Source: Muribaculaceae bacterium (GTDB lineage: Bacteria > Bacteroidota > Bacteroidia > Bacteroidales > Muribaculaceae). Taken from it: a stretch of 9,184 bases of DNA. Location: assembly GCA_020026215.1 (NCBI GenBank), contig JAHHQT010000074.1, positions 1 through 9,184 of the forward strand, written 5' to 3'. This document shows positions 1-6,920 of this stretch, one piece after another. Made by a program: the position numbers and the translations under genes. Position 1 is the stretch's first letter. Each line of letters opens with the position of its first letter. The notes under the pieces were generated by a model. That model saw nothing but the letters and a program-made list of their open reading frames with translations. It was not told the DNA's origin and ran no database searches.

Positions 1-771
1 AATGACAAACTTAAAATTGGCGAAAGAGAATTTGGTTCTCGCCTATTTTTAGGTACAGGTAAATTTTCATCAAATGAATTGATGGAACAATCTATTTTGG
101 CATCAGAATCAGAAATGATTACTATTGCCATGAAACGATTAGATACAGAACACTCTGATTCGGACGAGATGCTGAAACACATCAATCGCGAACACGTGCA
201 ATTTCTTCCAAATACATCGGGTGTTCGTAATGCAGAAGAAGCAGTCCTTGCCGCTCAACTTTCAAGAGATTGTTTCAACACTAATTTCATCAAATTGGAA
301 ATTCACCCAGATCCAAAATACTTACTACCAGACCCTATTGAAACCTTAAAAGCTACAGAACAATTAGCCAAACTTGGTTTCATCGTTCTTCCTTATATCC
401 AAGCAGACCCAGTATTATGCAAACGCTTGGAAGATGCAGGTACTGCTGCTGTAATGCCTTTAGGAGCTCCAATCGGCACAAACAAAGGTATTATCACTAA
501 AGACATGATTGAAATCATCATCAAAAACAGTAATGTCCCTGTTGTGATTGATGCAGGTTTAGGTGCTCCTTCTCATGCTGCCGAAGCCATGGAAATGGGA
601 GCAAGTGCCGTATTGGTAAATACCGCAATTGCCGTCGCCAAAGATCCTATTGCTATGGCAAGAGCATTCAAGATTGCAACAGAAGCTGGAAGAATGGCTT
701 ATCTTGCAGGTTTAGGTCAAAAGAGCGAATCTGCAATTGCAAGTAGTCCTTTAACTTCATTCTTACTATAA
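1..771 (+). CDS. thiG: Thiazole synthase ThiG (5' end cut by window edge)
   Basis: Cytoplasmic enzyme that builds the thiazole phosphate of thiamin from 1-deoxy-D-xylulose 5-phosphate, dehydroglycine (from ThiH) and the sulfur carried by ThiS thiocarboxylate. The frame is open from base 1 and gives 256 residues. The family is about 255-260 residues long, so only a few N-terminal codons are missing. The visible start NDKLKIGEREFGSRLFLGTG is the typical first beta strand and loop, so initiating at the internal TTG (79) or ATG (82) would delete real sequence. The Schiff-base lysine is expected in FIKLEIHPDPK (visible residue 98, codon 292-294). The phosphate-binding C-terminal half shows VVIDAGLGAPSHAAEAMEMG and GASAVLVNTAIA, as in (beta/alpha)8 ThiG proteins. 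thiC follows after 9 bases, so the two are surely co-transcribed. No TPP riboswitch is visible; it would lie upstream of the window. Confidence 0.96.
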   Translation, partial: NDKLKIGEREFGSRLFLGTGKFSSNELMEQSILASESEMITIAMKRLDTEHSDSDEMLKHINREHVQFLPNTSGVRNAEEAVLAAQLSRDCFNTNFIKLEIHPDPKYLLPDPIETLKATEQLAKLGFIVLPYIQADPVLCKRLEDAGTAAVMPLGAPIGTNKGIITKDMIEIIIKNSNVPVVIDAGLGAPSHAAEAMEMGASAVLVNTAIAVAKDPIAMARAFKIATEAGRMAYLAGLGQKSESAIASSPLTSFLL

Positions 772-780
772 TACAAAACT

Positions 781-2481
781 ATGGAAAACAAAGAATTTAC
801 AACAAGCGAATATCCTAATTCAGAAAAAATCTATAAAGCAGGTAAACTATTCCCTATTCAAGTGGGCATGAGAAAAATCAGACTTACTCCAACCGTAAAA
901 ATTGTAAACGGCGAGAAAGTCACTACCAAAAACGAGCCTGTTGTTGTTTACGATACAAGTGGTGTTTACACTGATAAAAAAGTAGTGAAAGACATCAACG
1001 TCGGTATTCCTCGTTTACGCGAAAGCTGGATTTTGGAAAGAAATGATGTAGAACAATTGGATGAAATTACATCAGATTACGGTAAAGCTCGTTTGAACGA
1101 TAAAAACTTGGATGCTATCCGTTTCAAGAAGCTATACAAACCGTACAGAGCCAAAGAAGGTAAAGAAATTACCCAAATGGCATACGCAAAAGCAGGTATC
1201 ATCACAGCCGAAATGGAATATGTAGCCATTCGTGAAAATATGAACAACGAAGAATTAGGAATCAAGACATACATTACCCCTGAATTCGTTCGTCAAGAAA
1301 TTGCTGAAGGCCGCGCTATTATCCCAGCAAATATCAACCACTCTGAAGCAGAGCCAATGATTATTGGTCGTGCTTTTGCAGTGAAACTAAATACTAACAT
1401 CGGCAACTCTGCTCTTTCTTCCGGTATTCAAGAAGAAATCGACAAAGCTGTATGGAGCTGTTATTGGGGAGGAGATACCTTAATGGACCTTTCAACAGGT
1501 GACAACATCCATGAAACTCGTGAATGGATTATCCGTAACTGTCCGGTTCCAATGGGAACAGTTCCAATCTACCAAGCATTGGAAAAAGTAAACGGTGATG
1601 TCAACAAATTGTCATGGGAAATCTATAAAGATACTTTGATTGAACAATGCGAACAAGGCGTTGACTACTTCACTATCCACGCTGGTGTATTAAAAGCACA
1701 CGCAGCTCTAATCGGAGAACGTTTGACAGGTGTAGTTTCTCGAGGTGGTAGTATCATGACTCAATGGTGTACACTTCATAACCAAGAAAGTTTCCTATAT
1801 ACTAAATTCGACGAAATCTGCGAAATTTTGGCAAAATACGATGTCGCAGTCTCTTTGGGTGACGGTATGCGTCCAGGCTCAATCAACGATGCCAACGACC
1901 GCGCTCAATTCCTTGAACTTGATGTATTGGGTGAACTTACAGAAAAGGCGTGGAAACACAATGTACAAGTTATCATCGAAGGTCCTGGACACGTTCCAAT
2001 GCATAAAATCAGAGAGAACATGGACAAACAATTGACGACTTGTAAAGAAGCTCCGTTCTACACATTAGGCCCGTTAACTACCGACATTGCTCCTGGTTAT
2101 GATCACATCACTTCTGCCATCGGTGCAGCACAAATTGCATGGTATGGGACAGCAATGATTTGCTATGTAACCCCTAAAGAGCACCTATGCTTGCCTAACA
2201 AAGATGACGTAAGAATGGGGGTTATCACCTATAAGATTGCCGCTCATGCTGCAGACTTGGCAAAAGGCTATCCTGGTGCACAAGTACGCGACAATGCGAT
2301 GAGTAAAGCTCGTTTTGATTTCAGATGGAAAGACCAATTCAATTTGTCTCTCGACCCGGATACAGCAAAACGCTATTACGTGGAAAGCCACGAATCTGAC
2401 GATAAATTCTGCACTATGTGCGGACCGAACTTCTGTGCGATGAGAATTTCACAAAAAGTTCAGGATGAATTGTGTAAATAA
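781..2481 (+). CDS. thiC: Phosphomethylpyrimidine synthase ThiC
   Basis: Radical-SAM enzyme that rearranges aminoimidazole ribotide (AIR) into hydroxymethylpyrimidine phosphate, the pyrimidine half of thiamin, in the cytoplasm. The protein has 566 residues, within the bacterial range, with a shorter N-terminal domain than the 631-residue enteric form. The non-canonical C-terminal cluster motif CX2CX4C is present (C544, C547, C552, in CTMCGPNFC) and binds the [4Fe-4S] cluster. Histidines H404 (EGPGHVP) and H468 (KEHLCLP) are 64 residues apart, matching the pair that holds the second metal in characterised ThiC. Other family blocks are MRKIRLTPT (30-38), SRGGSIMTQWC (320-330) and SLGDGMRPGS (358-367). 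The ATG at 781 follows thiG by 9 bases and has no Shine-Dalgarno sequence, as is usual in Bacteroidota. It appears intact, and its codon use looks like that of a well-expressed gene compared with comEC downstream. Confidence 0.98.
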   Translation: MENKEFTTSEYPNSEKIYKAGKLFPIQVGMRKIRLTPTVKIVNGEKVTTKNEPVVVYDTSGVYTDKKVVKDINVGIPRLRESWILERNDVEQLDEITSDYGKARLNDKNLDAIRFKKLYKPYRAKEGKEITQMAYAKAGIITAEMEYVAIRENMNNEELGIKTYITPEFVRQEIAEGRAIIPANINHSEAEPMIIGRAFAVKLNTNIGNSALSSGIQEEIDKAVWSCYWGGDTLMDLSTGDNIHETREWIIRNCPVPMGTVPIYQALEKVNGDVNKLSWEIYKDTLIEQCEQGVDYFTIHAGVLKAHAALIGERLTGVVSRGGSIMTQWCTLHNQESFLYTKFDEICEILAKYDVAVSLGDGMRPGSINDANDRAQFLELDVLGELTEKAWKHNVQVIIEGPGHVPMHKIRENMDKQLTTCKEAPFYTLGPLTTDIAPGYDHITSAIGAAQIAWYGTAMICYVTPKEHLCLPNKDDVRMGVITYKIAAHAADLAKGYPGAQVRDNAMSKARFDFRWKDQFNLSLDPDTAKRYYVESHESDDKFCTMCGPNFCAMRISQKVQDELCK

Positions 2482-2488
2482 TAAAATA

Positions 2489-3598
2489 ATGTTTTCAGAA
2501 GAATTAGAAAAATATGATTGGGAGGAAACGACAAAAGCGATTTCCTCGAAAACAGAAGAAGACGTTATCCGAGCTCTTGGAAAAGAGAACTTAGATGTCG
2601 AAGACTTTATGGCGTTAGTGTCTCCTGCAGCAATCCCTTATATTGAGCAAATGGCACAATTGTCAATGAAATATACACAAGAACGTTTTGGTAAGACCAT
2701 CAGTATGTATATTCCACTATACTTAAGTAACGCTTGTAATAACTTCTGCGTATATTGCGGTTTCAATCACAACAACAACATTACCCGCACCACACTAAAT
2801 GACAGCCAAATAGAAGCTGAATGTAAGGCAATTCGTAAACTTGGCCCATTCGAGAATATTTTGTTTGTCACAGGAGAACATCCTGGAGTAGCCGGAGTTG
2901 ACTATTTGGAGAACGCACTTAAAATTGCTCGCCCATATTTCAACAATATGAGCATTGAGGTTATGCCTTTAAAATCAGAAGACTACTATCGTTTAACAAA
3001 AGTCGGATTGAATGGTGTTGTGTGTTTCCAAGAGACCTACAATAAGAAACGATACAAAGTTTATCACCCACAAGGAATGAAATCCATTTTTGATTGGCGT
3101 GTCAATGGCTTTGACAGAATGGGACAAGCCGGAGTTCACAAAATAGGAATGGGTGTCCTTATCGGTTTGGAAGACTGGAGAACAGATGTGGTCATGATGG
3201 CCCGTCACCTTCGCTATCTTCAAAAGCACTATTGGAAAACTCGCTATTCAGTAAACTTTCCAAGAATGCGTCCGTCGGAAAGCGGTTACCAACCGAACGT
3301 CACTATGACTGATAAAGAATTGGCACAAATCACTTTTGCATTTAGAATCTTCGACCATGATGTAGATATTTCTTACTCTACACGTGAGAATCCTATATTC
3401 CGTGCAAATATGATGAAACTGGGTGTCACTTCAATGAGTGCCGGAAGTAAGACAGAACCAGGTGGTTATACAAGTACACCAGAGGCTTTGGAACAATTCC
3501 ACGTCAGTGATGAACGTAGTCCTAAAGAAGTTACAGACGACATCCGCAAATTAGGTTACGAAGTTGTTTGGAAAGATTGGGATAAAGTATTCGATTAA
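2489..3598 (+). CDS. thiH: 2-iminoacetate synthase (tyrosine lyase) ThiH
   Basis: Radical-SAM tyrosine lyase: cleaves L-tyrosine to p-cresol and dehydroglycine (2-iminoacetate), which ThiG uses to make the thiazole. This is the oxygen-sensitive route, the alternative to the glycine oxidase ThiO, and fits an anaerobe. With the start at 2489 the protein has 369 residues, close to the 377 of E. coli ThiH. The cluster motif CX3CX2C is at C83, C87 and C90 (SNACNNFCVYCGF), followed by FVTGEHPGVAGVDYL, a GVVCFQETY segment, and the C-terminal SAGSKTEPGGY and VWKDWD blocks, all family-typical. An in-frame ATG at 2465 would overlap the end of thiC and add MNCVNNKI, which matches nothing in the family; MFSEELEKYDW at 2489 aligns with the normal N-terminus and lies 7 bases after the thiC stop. 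A strong terminator follows 22 bases after the stop codon. Confidence 0.97.
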   Translation: MFSEELEKYDWEETTKAISSKTEEDVIRALGKENLDVEDFMALVSPAAIPYIEQMAQLSMKYTQERFGKTISMYIPLYLSNACNNFCVYCGFNHNNNITRTTLNDSQIEAECKAIRKLGPFENILFVTGEHPGVAGVDYLENALKIARPYFNNMSIEVMPLKSEDYYRLTKVGLNGVVCFQETYNKKRYKVYHPQGMKSIFDWRVNGFDRMGQAGVHKIGMGVLIGLEDWRTDVVMMARHLRYLQKHYWKTRYSVNFPRMRPSESGYQPNVTMTDKELAQITFAFRIFDHDVDISYSTRENPIFRANMMKLGVTSMSAGSKTEPGGYTSTPEALEQFHVSDERSPKEVTDDIRKLGYEVVWKDWDKVFD

Positions 3599-3620
3599 AT
3601 CATCAACTCTCCATAAAAGG

Positions 3621-3656
3621 AAAAGAATCGTCATAAATTATGACGATTCTTTTTTT
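3621..3656 (+). terminator. Intrinsic terminator of the thi operon
   Basis: Perfect inverted repeat: the arm AAAAGAATCGTCA (3621-3633) pairs with TGACGATTCTTTT (3641-3653) around a short AT loop, and a run of seven T (3650-3656) follows. Inner A/T pairs could shorten the loop further. It lies 22 bases past the thiH stop, so it ends the thiG-thiC-thiH transcript. The A-run on the other side would give a T-tail on the minus strand too, but no minus-strand gene ends here. Confidence 0.9.
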
Positions 3657-3683
3657 GTAACTATAAATTATATTGTATATTTA
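3654..3683 (+). promoter_or_regulatory. Possible Bacteroides-type promoter for comEC
   Basis: TTTG at 3654-3657 and TATATTTA at 3676-3683 resemble the Bacteroides sigma-ABfr -33 (TTTG) and -7 (TAnnTTTG) elements, the latter with one mismatch (final A for G), with an 18-base spacer. Transcription would begin near 3690, about 17 bases before the ATG at 3708. The -33 element overlaps the T-tract of the thi terminator. The region is AT-rich, so chance matches are easy. Confidence 0.3.
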
Positions 3684-3707
3684 CAGACCTCCTCTAAATC
3701 TTTGTAC

Positions 3708-3833
3708 ATGATTAATTTAGCGCCATATCCGTTCATCAGATTCTTTATACCAATGGCTTTGGGTATTTTGCTATTCAATTTCGGCATCAACGATGTCATC
3801 ATGTATATTCTCCCAATTGTATGCATTATTACA
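3708..3833 (+). pseudogene. comEC: Detached N-terminal segment of ComEC (different frame from the body)
   Basis: From ATG 3708 this frame encodes MINLAPYPFIRFFIPMALGI and then LLFNFGINDVIMYILPIVCI: an N-terminal PFIR motif and two hydrophobic helices (about residues 9-24 and 29-42), as expected for the start of a Bacteroidales ComEC. The frame runs on to a stop at 4044-4046, but by about 3885 the ComEC homology has moved to the other frame (codons starting at 3821), one base back. The join must lie between about 3815 and 3885; I favour 3820-3845, because the basic loop IRRLRF in the other frame then directly follows the second helix. The end coordinate given is therefore approximate. Joined, the protein would be about 680 residues. 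I see no canonical slippery heptamer at the join. A one-base deletion or a sequence error explains it best. Confidence 0.7.
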
Positions 3834-5752
3834 TACGCCGTCTACGATTCAACAAGAGTCCTTTCTTTCAACACAAATACTCCTATCTTTACAATATCGC
3901 GCTATTCGGCATATTGCTATTTACAGGTTGGCTTTGTGCTAATTTTCATCAACCACATCCTCTCCCAGACAATTTTGTCAATAAAGAGATTGCATTTACC
4001 TTACAAGTCAAAGATATTAATCAAAACAATACCACTACAGATATAATAGGTAGCACCTCCATTGCAGACAGAGAGCACAAACTTCTAACGACTCTAAAGG
4101 GTAATAAGTATGATATTGAAATTGGCGACACCCTGTATTGCAAATCCAAGATAGAACCCATTAGGAATGTTTCTATCCCTGACGCATTTGATTTTGTTTC
4201 CTATATGCGAAATCAAGGTATTCTTTACAAATGCCACTTTGATTCTGAGACTAACTACCATATAGCAGGACACGAAAATACGCTACGCTATTATGCCAAT
4301 CAGATCAAGGAAAATATCGTCACCGAAATACGTAAACTGGAACTGAATGAAACAACAACGAGTTTTATCATCACTTTATTCACTGGGGACAAAAAATTCA
4401 TTGACCAAGATACTCGAGAGATATTTTCAAGTGCTGGCATTGCTCACTGTCTTGCCATCAGTGGACTTCACATTATGATACTGGCTTTCATTCTTGGACT
4501 TATTCTAAAGCCCTTGGTATGGATGAATTATAGGAATTGGAGCTTTGTAATTTCAATACTTGTTATATGGGCATTTACTTATATGACTGGCTTATCATCA
4601 TCAGCTATCAGGGCCTCAATTATGACCACCCTATTGTTCAGCGCGATGATTATTCATAGGAAATATAGTATTGTCAACTCTTTTTTTATCTCAGCAACTA
4701 TTATTATCATCTTTAATCCTTACGCATTGTTTGATATCGGATTTCAAATGAGCTACTCTGCCGTTTTAGGTATCATTTGCTTTGCCAAGATATTTACATT
4801 TGGAACAAAAGACACTCTGTTAAGGAAAGCATCAGAAATACTGGCTGTAACTATTGCCGCACAGATTGGGACCTTCTTGTTGATTCTATACTACTTCAAT
4901 TCCCTTTCTGTTTCATTCTTCATCAGTAATCTGATTATCATTCCAATTTTACCCATATTCATTTTAGTAGTTCTATTGACTCTCATTATCAGTAGCTTTG
5001 GAATTATTATCATCCCTTTAACAAAGGGTATAGACTTTATATACTCTATTTTTAACAACATTGCTGAATTTTCTTCCTCGATACCCTATACCCAATTTAC
5101 GGATTTATACATCAATGGATATTCAGCATTTGCACTATTTATTGCAATTGTCAGTTTCGGAATATGGTTGGCGAAAAAGAATATTTATTTTTTAAGGGCA
5201 ACCACTATCTTTCTATGTATAGGTTGCTCCTATATCGTAATCGAAACATTGAGCATTTCCAAACATGGTTTCTTTGTTGCCAGTGACTACTTGTCAACCA
5301 ATATAGTTTATTATACTGGAGACCATGCCTATATTGTCAATGCAGAGAACAACATTACCGAAGCAAAAGCATTCCTGAAAAATAGCACAAAATTCTTTAT
5401 CAAACATCGCATAGACAATATTTTTATTATTGATACACCCTATAAGAATGAAATGATTTTCTATAAATATCCATTACTTTCATTAAATGGGACAAGAATA
5501 GCCTTTGCAAAAGGAAATATTAATAAGCTATACAGGTCTGACTTTCAACTCAAAACGGACTATCTCATTGTTTCCAAAGCCTATTATAACGATGTCAAAT
5601 CTTTATTGAAACACTTTGACGCACAAACGATAGTGCTATCCATGAACATCTATGAACAGAAGAAAAGCATCCTAATTAAAGGCCTAAATAAAATAGGGCT
5701 ACCCTATTTGGATTTAGAGAATGACAAAATACTACAAAAGAACTTTAATTGA
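3821..5752 (+). CDS. comEC: ComEC/Rec2 family DNA-uptake channel, main body
   Basis: Inner-membrane channel that passes single-stranded DNA into the cytoplasm in natural transformation. From ATG 3821 it has 643 residues. A transmembrane helix (about 23-41, ending GWLCANFHQP) leads into the periplasmic DUF4131 region (to about 165). The Competence domain follows, with IFSSAGIAHCLAISGLHI (201-218), GLSSSAIRASIM (257-268) and FDIGFQMSYSAVLGI (304-318), and many membrane helices to about 475. The C-terminal 165 residues are soluble and lack the HxHxDH metal site of the metallo-beta-lactamase nuclease domain seen in longer ComEC proteins. ATG 3821 is probably not the true start: two N-terminal helices are encoded from 3708 in another frame, so this is likely the larger part of a frameshifted gene. 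It overlaps the convergent lipoprotein gene by 8 bases. No other competence genes are in view, so its role in uptake is inferred. Confidence 0.88.
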   Translation: MHYYIRRLRFNKSPFFQHKYSYLYNIALFGILLFTGWLCANFHQPHPLPDNFVNKEIAFTLQVKDINQNNTTTDIIGSTSIADREHKLLTTLKGNKYDIEIGDTLYCKSKIEPIRNVSIPDAFDFVSYMRNQGILYKCHFDSETNYHIAGHENTLRYYANQIKENIVTEIRKLELNETTTSFIITLFTGDKKFIDQDTREIFSSAGIAHCLAISGLHIMILAFILGLILKPLVWMNYRNWSFVISILVIWAFTYMTGLSSSAIRASIMTTLLFSAMIIHRKYSIVNSFFISATIIIIFNPYALFDIGFQMSYSAVLGIICFAKIFTFGTKDTLLRKASEILAVTIAAQIGTFLLILYYFNSLSVSFFISNLIIIPILPIFILVVLLTLIISSFGIIIIPLTKGIDFIYSIFNNIAEFSSSIPYTQFTDLYINGYSAFALFIAIVSFGIWLAKKNIYFLRATTIFLCIGCSYIVIETLSISKHGFFVASDYLSTNIVYYTGDHAYIVNAENNITEAKAFLKNSTKFFIKHRIDNIFIIDTPYKNEMIFYKYPLLSLNGTRIAFAKGNINKLYRSDFQLKTDYLIVSKAYYNDVKSLLKHFDAQTIVLSMNIYEQKKSILIKGLNKIGLPYLDLENDKILQKNFN

Positions 5753-6347
5753 CTCTACCACTAGAATAATAAATCTTACGGTAATATGGATCATTCAAAC
5801 TGCTGACGACAACTCCCGTACTTGAGGATGCATGGACAAACTTGTTTTTCTTTAAATAGATTCCAACGTGATTAATTTTCCCCTTATTTTTCCCAGTCAC
5901 AAAAAATACCAAATCACCTTCACGTAAATCTCGTTTTGAGATTTTAGAACAATTCTTCTGAAAAATATCAATGGAGCGTCTTTGCAATGTTTTATGATAA
6001 ACACTCTTATAAATATTACATACCAATCCTGAACAATCTACCCCCTTACGAGTGTTACCTCCATATTTATAAGGAGTGTGCAACCAACGAGCCGCGGTTT
6101 CATACAATTCAATGTTGTCATGTGAATTTACAGATATGCCCAATCGGTCAGAAAGATAACGGTATGTGGATTCCGAGCCCTCATGTTTCTTTATTTTTTT
6201 GGAATCCTTCTCATGTATGATTTCCTGCTCTTCTCTCGACGAATGATAAATATCGTCACCGAAATCAACACTTTGTTTAGAAGAATGGCAACCAGTCAAA
6301 GAGATGGCCAATAAAAGGCCAAGAATATAGATATGCTTACGATACAT
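5745..6347 (-). CDS. NlpC/P60 family cell-wall hydrolase, lipoprotein
   Basis: Probable cysteine peptidase that cuts peptide cross-links of peptidoglycan, anchored to a membrane by lipid. The 200-residue protein begins with a lipoprotein signal (MYRKHIYILGLLLAISLTGC) whose lipobox LTGC puts the modified cysteine at residue 20. A charged linker (about 30-62) follows, then the NlpC/P60 domain (about 75-197). The catalytic triad is visible: C105 in GVDCSGLVC, H160 in INHVGIYL and H172 in VHASSSTGVV. The substrate-pocket stretch YKYGGNTRKGVDCSG is typical. The size matches small single-domain Spr/NlpC-like proteins. It is transcribed from after the DUF5606 terminator and ends tail to tail with comEC, overlapping it by 8 bases, with no clear terminator between. 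The exact bond cut cannot be told from the sequence. Confidence 0.93.
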   Translation of the reverse strand: MYRKHIYILGLLLAISLTGCHSSKQSVDFGDDIYHSSREEQEIIHEKDSKKIKKHEGSESTYRYLSDRLGISVNSHDNIELYETAARWLHTPYKYGGNTRKGVDCSGLVCNIYKSVYHKTLQRRSIDIFQKNCSKISKRDLREGDLVFFVTGKNKGKINHVGIYLKKNKFVHASSSTGVVVSSLNDPYYRKIYYSSGRVN

Positions 6348-6364
6348 GATGTTCTATTTTTCTA

Positions 6365-6372
6365 TAAAGATA
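6365..6372 (-). promoter_or_regulatory. Possible -7 element for the NlpC/P60 gene
   Basis: On the minus strand TATCTTTA matches the Bacteroides -7 consensus TAnnTTTG at all but the last base. It lies 17 bases upstream of the ATG, just after the DUF5606 terminator. No good -33 TTTG is seen at the right distance, so this is a weak call, based partly on the need for a promoter between a terminator and the next gene. Confidence 0.22.
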
Positions 6373-6404
6373 AATAAAAAAGGCAGAATAATAACATTCT
6401 GCCT
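6371..6404 (-). terminator. Intrinsic terminator after the DUF5606 gene
   Basis: Perfect 9-bp stem: AGGCAGAAT (6381-6389) pairs with ATTCTGCCT (6396-6404) around a 6-base loop. On the minus strand it is followed at once by TTTTTATTTA (6380-6371), the T-tract of an intrinsic terminator. It sits 26 bases past the stop of the DUF5606 gene and 24 bases or more before the next start, so it closes the nusB-to-DUF5606 cluster and separates it from the lipoprotein gene. Confidence 0.9.
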
Positions 6405-6430
6405 CCATATAGAACACAAATTTATTCCAA

Positions 6431-6853
6431 TTAGTCTTCTTTTGTTTCTTCTGCTTCAGCCTTTGGTTCATCAACAAATTTAGTGACACCGGATTTAACC
6501 AATAGGTTATACCAAGAAATAACTTTTTTAATGTCTGTGAAATAGACACGATCTTGGTCGTAGTTAGGAAGGATATCCAAGAAGAATGCTTGCAATTGTT
6601 CGTTTGTTTTGTATTCTTTAGCATCCAATTCTTTGCCATATTTGTCAAAGATAATTTGGAATACTTCTGACAATTGTTTTTCTTCTTCTGTTGTATATAT
6701 TGCAATATCACCTAATGAAACCACTTTGTCGTGAGCATAAGCAGGCAATCTTTTATTATTCAACAACGATTCAACAATAAGCATATTTTTTCCTTGTGAA
6801 ATAAGCTTATATAATCCAGGTTTACCGGAAATAGATAAAATAGTTCTTAACAT
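6431..6853 (-). CDS. DUF5606 family protein, function unknown
   Basis: A 140-residue cytoplasmic protein that I recognise as the DUF5606 family, widespread in Bacteroidota and with no established function. The N-terminal part (1-56) has the family signature TILSISGKPGLYKLISQGKN (4-23), then short strands with basic residues (KRLPAYAHDKVVSLGDIAIY), like a small beta-barrel fold. The rest (57-125) is helical: EEKQLSEVFQIIFDKYG, then YFTDIKKVISWYNLLVKSGV. The C-terminus is an acidic low-complexity tail (EPKAEAEETKED), which varies in the family. There is no signal peptide, membrane helix or obvious catalytic motif. It lies 67 bases after coaE in the same direction, has a candidate promoter of its own and ends in a strong terminator, so it may be transcribed both with coaE and alone. 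Confidence 0.9.
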   Translation of the reverse strand: MLRTILSISGKPGLYKLISQGKNMLIVESLLNNKRLPAYAHDKVVSLGDIAIYTTEEEKQLSEVFQIIFDKYGKELDAKEYKTNEQLQAFFLDILPNYDQDRVYFTDIKKVISWYNLLVKSGVTKFVDEPKAEAEETKED

Positions 6854-6885
6854 AATAATTGAATTTATGATTCAAAATGATTATA

Positions 6886-6917
6886 CAAATTTATAACAGT
6901 TTTTTCAAAAAATCTAA
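6886..6917 (-). promoter_or_regulatory. Candidate Bacteroides-type promoter for the DUF5606 gene
   Basis: On the minus strand TAAATTTG (6893-6886) is a perfect match to the -7 consensus TAnnTTTG. TTAG (6917-6914), one mismatch from TTTG, lies 20 bases upstream, the usual spacing. It sits in the 67-base gap after coaE and would give a leader of about 25 bases. Local AT-richness makes the call uncertain. Confidence 0.4.
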
Positions 6918-6920
6918 CAT

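Noticed and set aside
2..52. ATG at base 2 as a possible thiG start
   Set aside because: It is in another frame and meets a TAG at 50-52. The ThiG frame is open from base 1, so the true start lies left of the window.
79..84. TTG 79 or ATG 82 as the thiG start
   Set aside because: The 26 codons before it encode the conserved ThiG N-terminal strand and LFLGTGKFSS, which would be lost.
1077..1274. Antisense open frames within thiC (1077-1274, 2185-2391) and thiH (2993-3229), and plus-strand frames inside ybbR (8003-8442)
   Set aside because: Each lies fully inside a well-supported gene on the other strand, with no family resemblance or start context.
2465..2488. thiH start at ATG 2465
   Set aside because: It overlaps the last codons of thiC and adds eight residues unlike any ThiH; ATG 2489 aligns with the family N-terminus.
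3564..3707. Open frame upstream of ATG 3708 (from 3564) as part of a gene
   Set aside because: It overlaps the end of thiH and runs through the terminator hairpin; only the part from 3708 has ComEC-like sequence.
3815..3885. Programmed -1 ribosomal frameshifting in comEC
   Set aside because: No X XXY YYZ heptamer in the right phase was found. The nearest candidate, T TTC AAC at 3866-3872, would allow slippage only in the P site, and no obvious downstream stimulatory stem was seen.
6337..6711. Minus-strand open frame across the DUF5606 gene and its terminator
   Set aside because: It is lysine- and asparagine-rich, crosses the terminator hairpin and resembles no family; it is a shadow of the DUF5606 gene.
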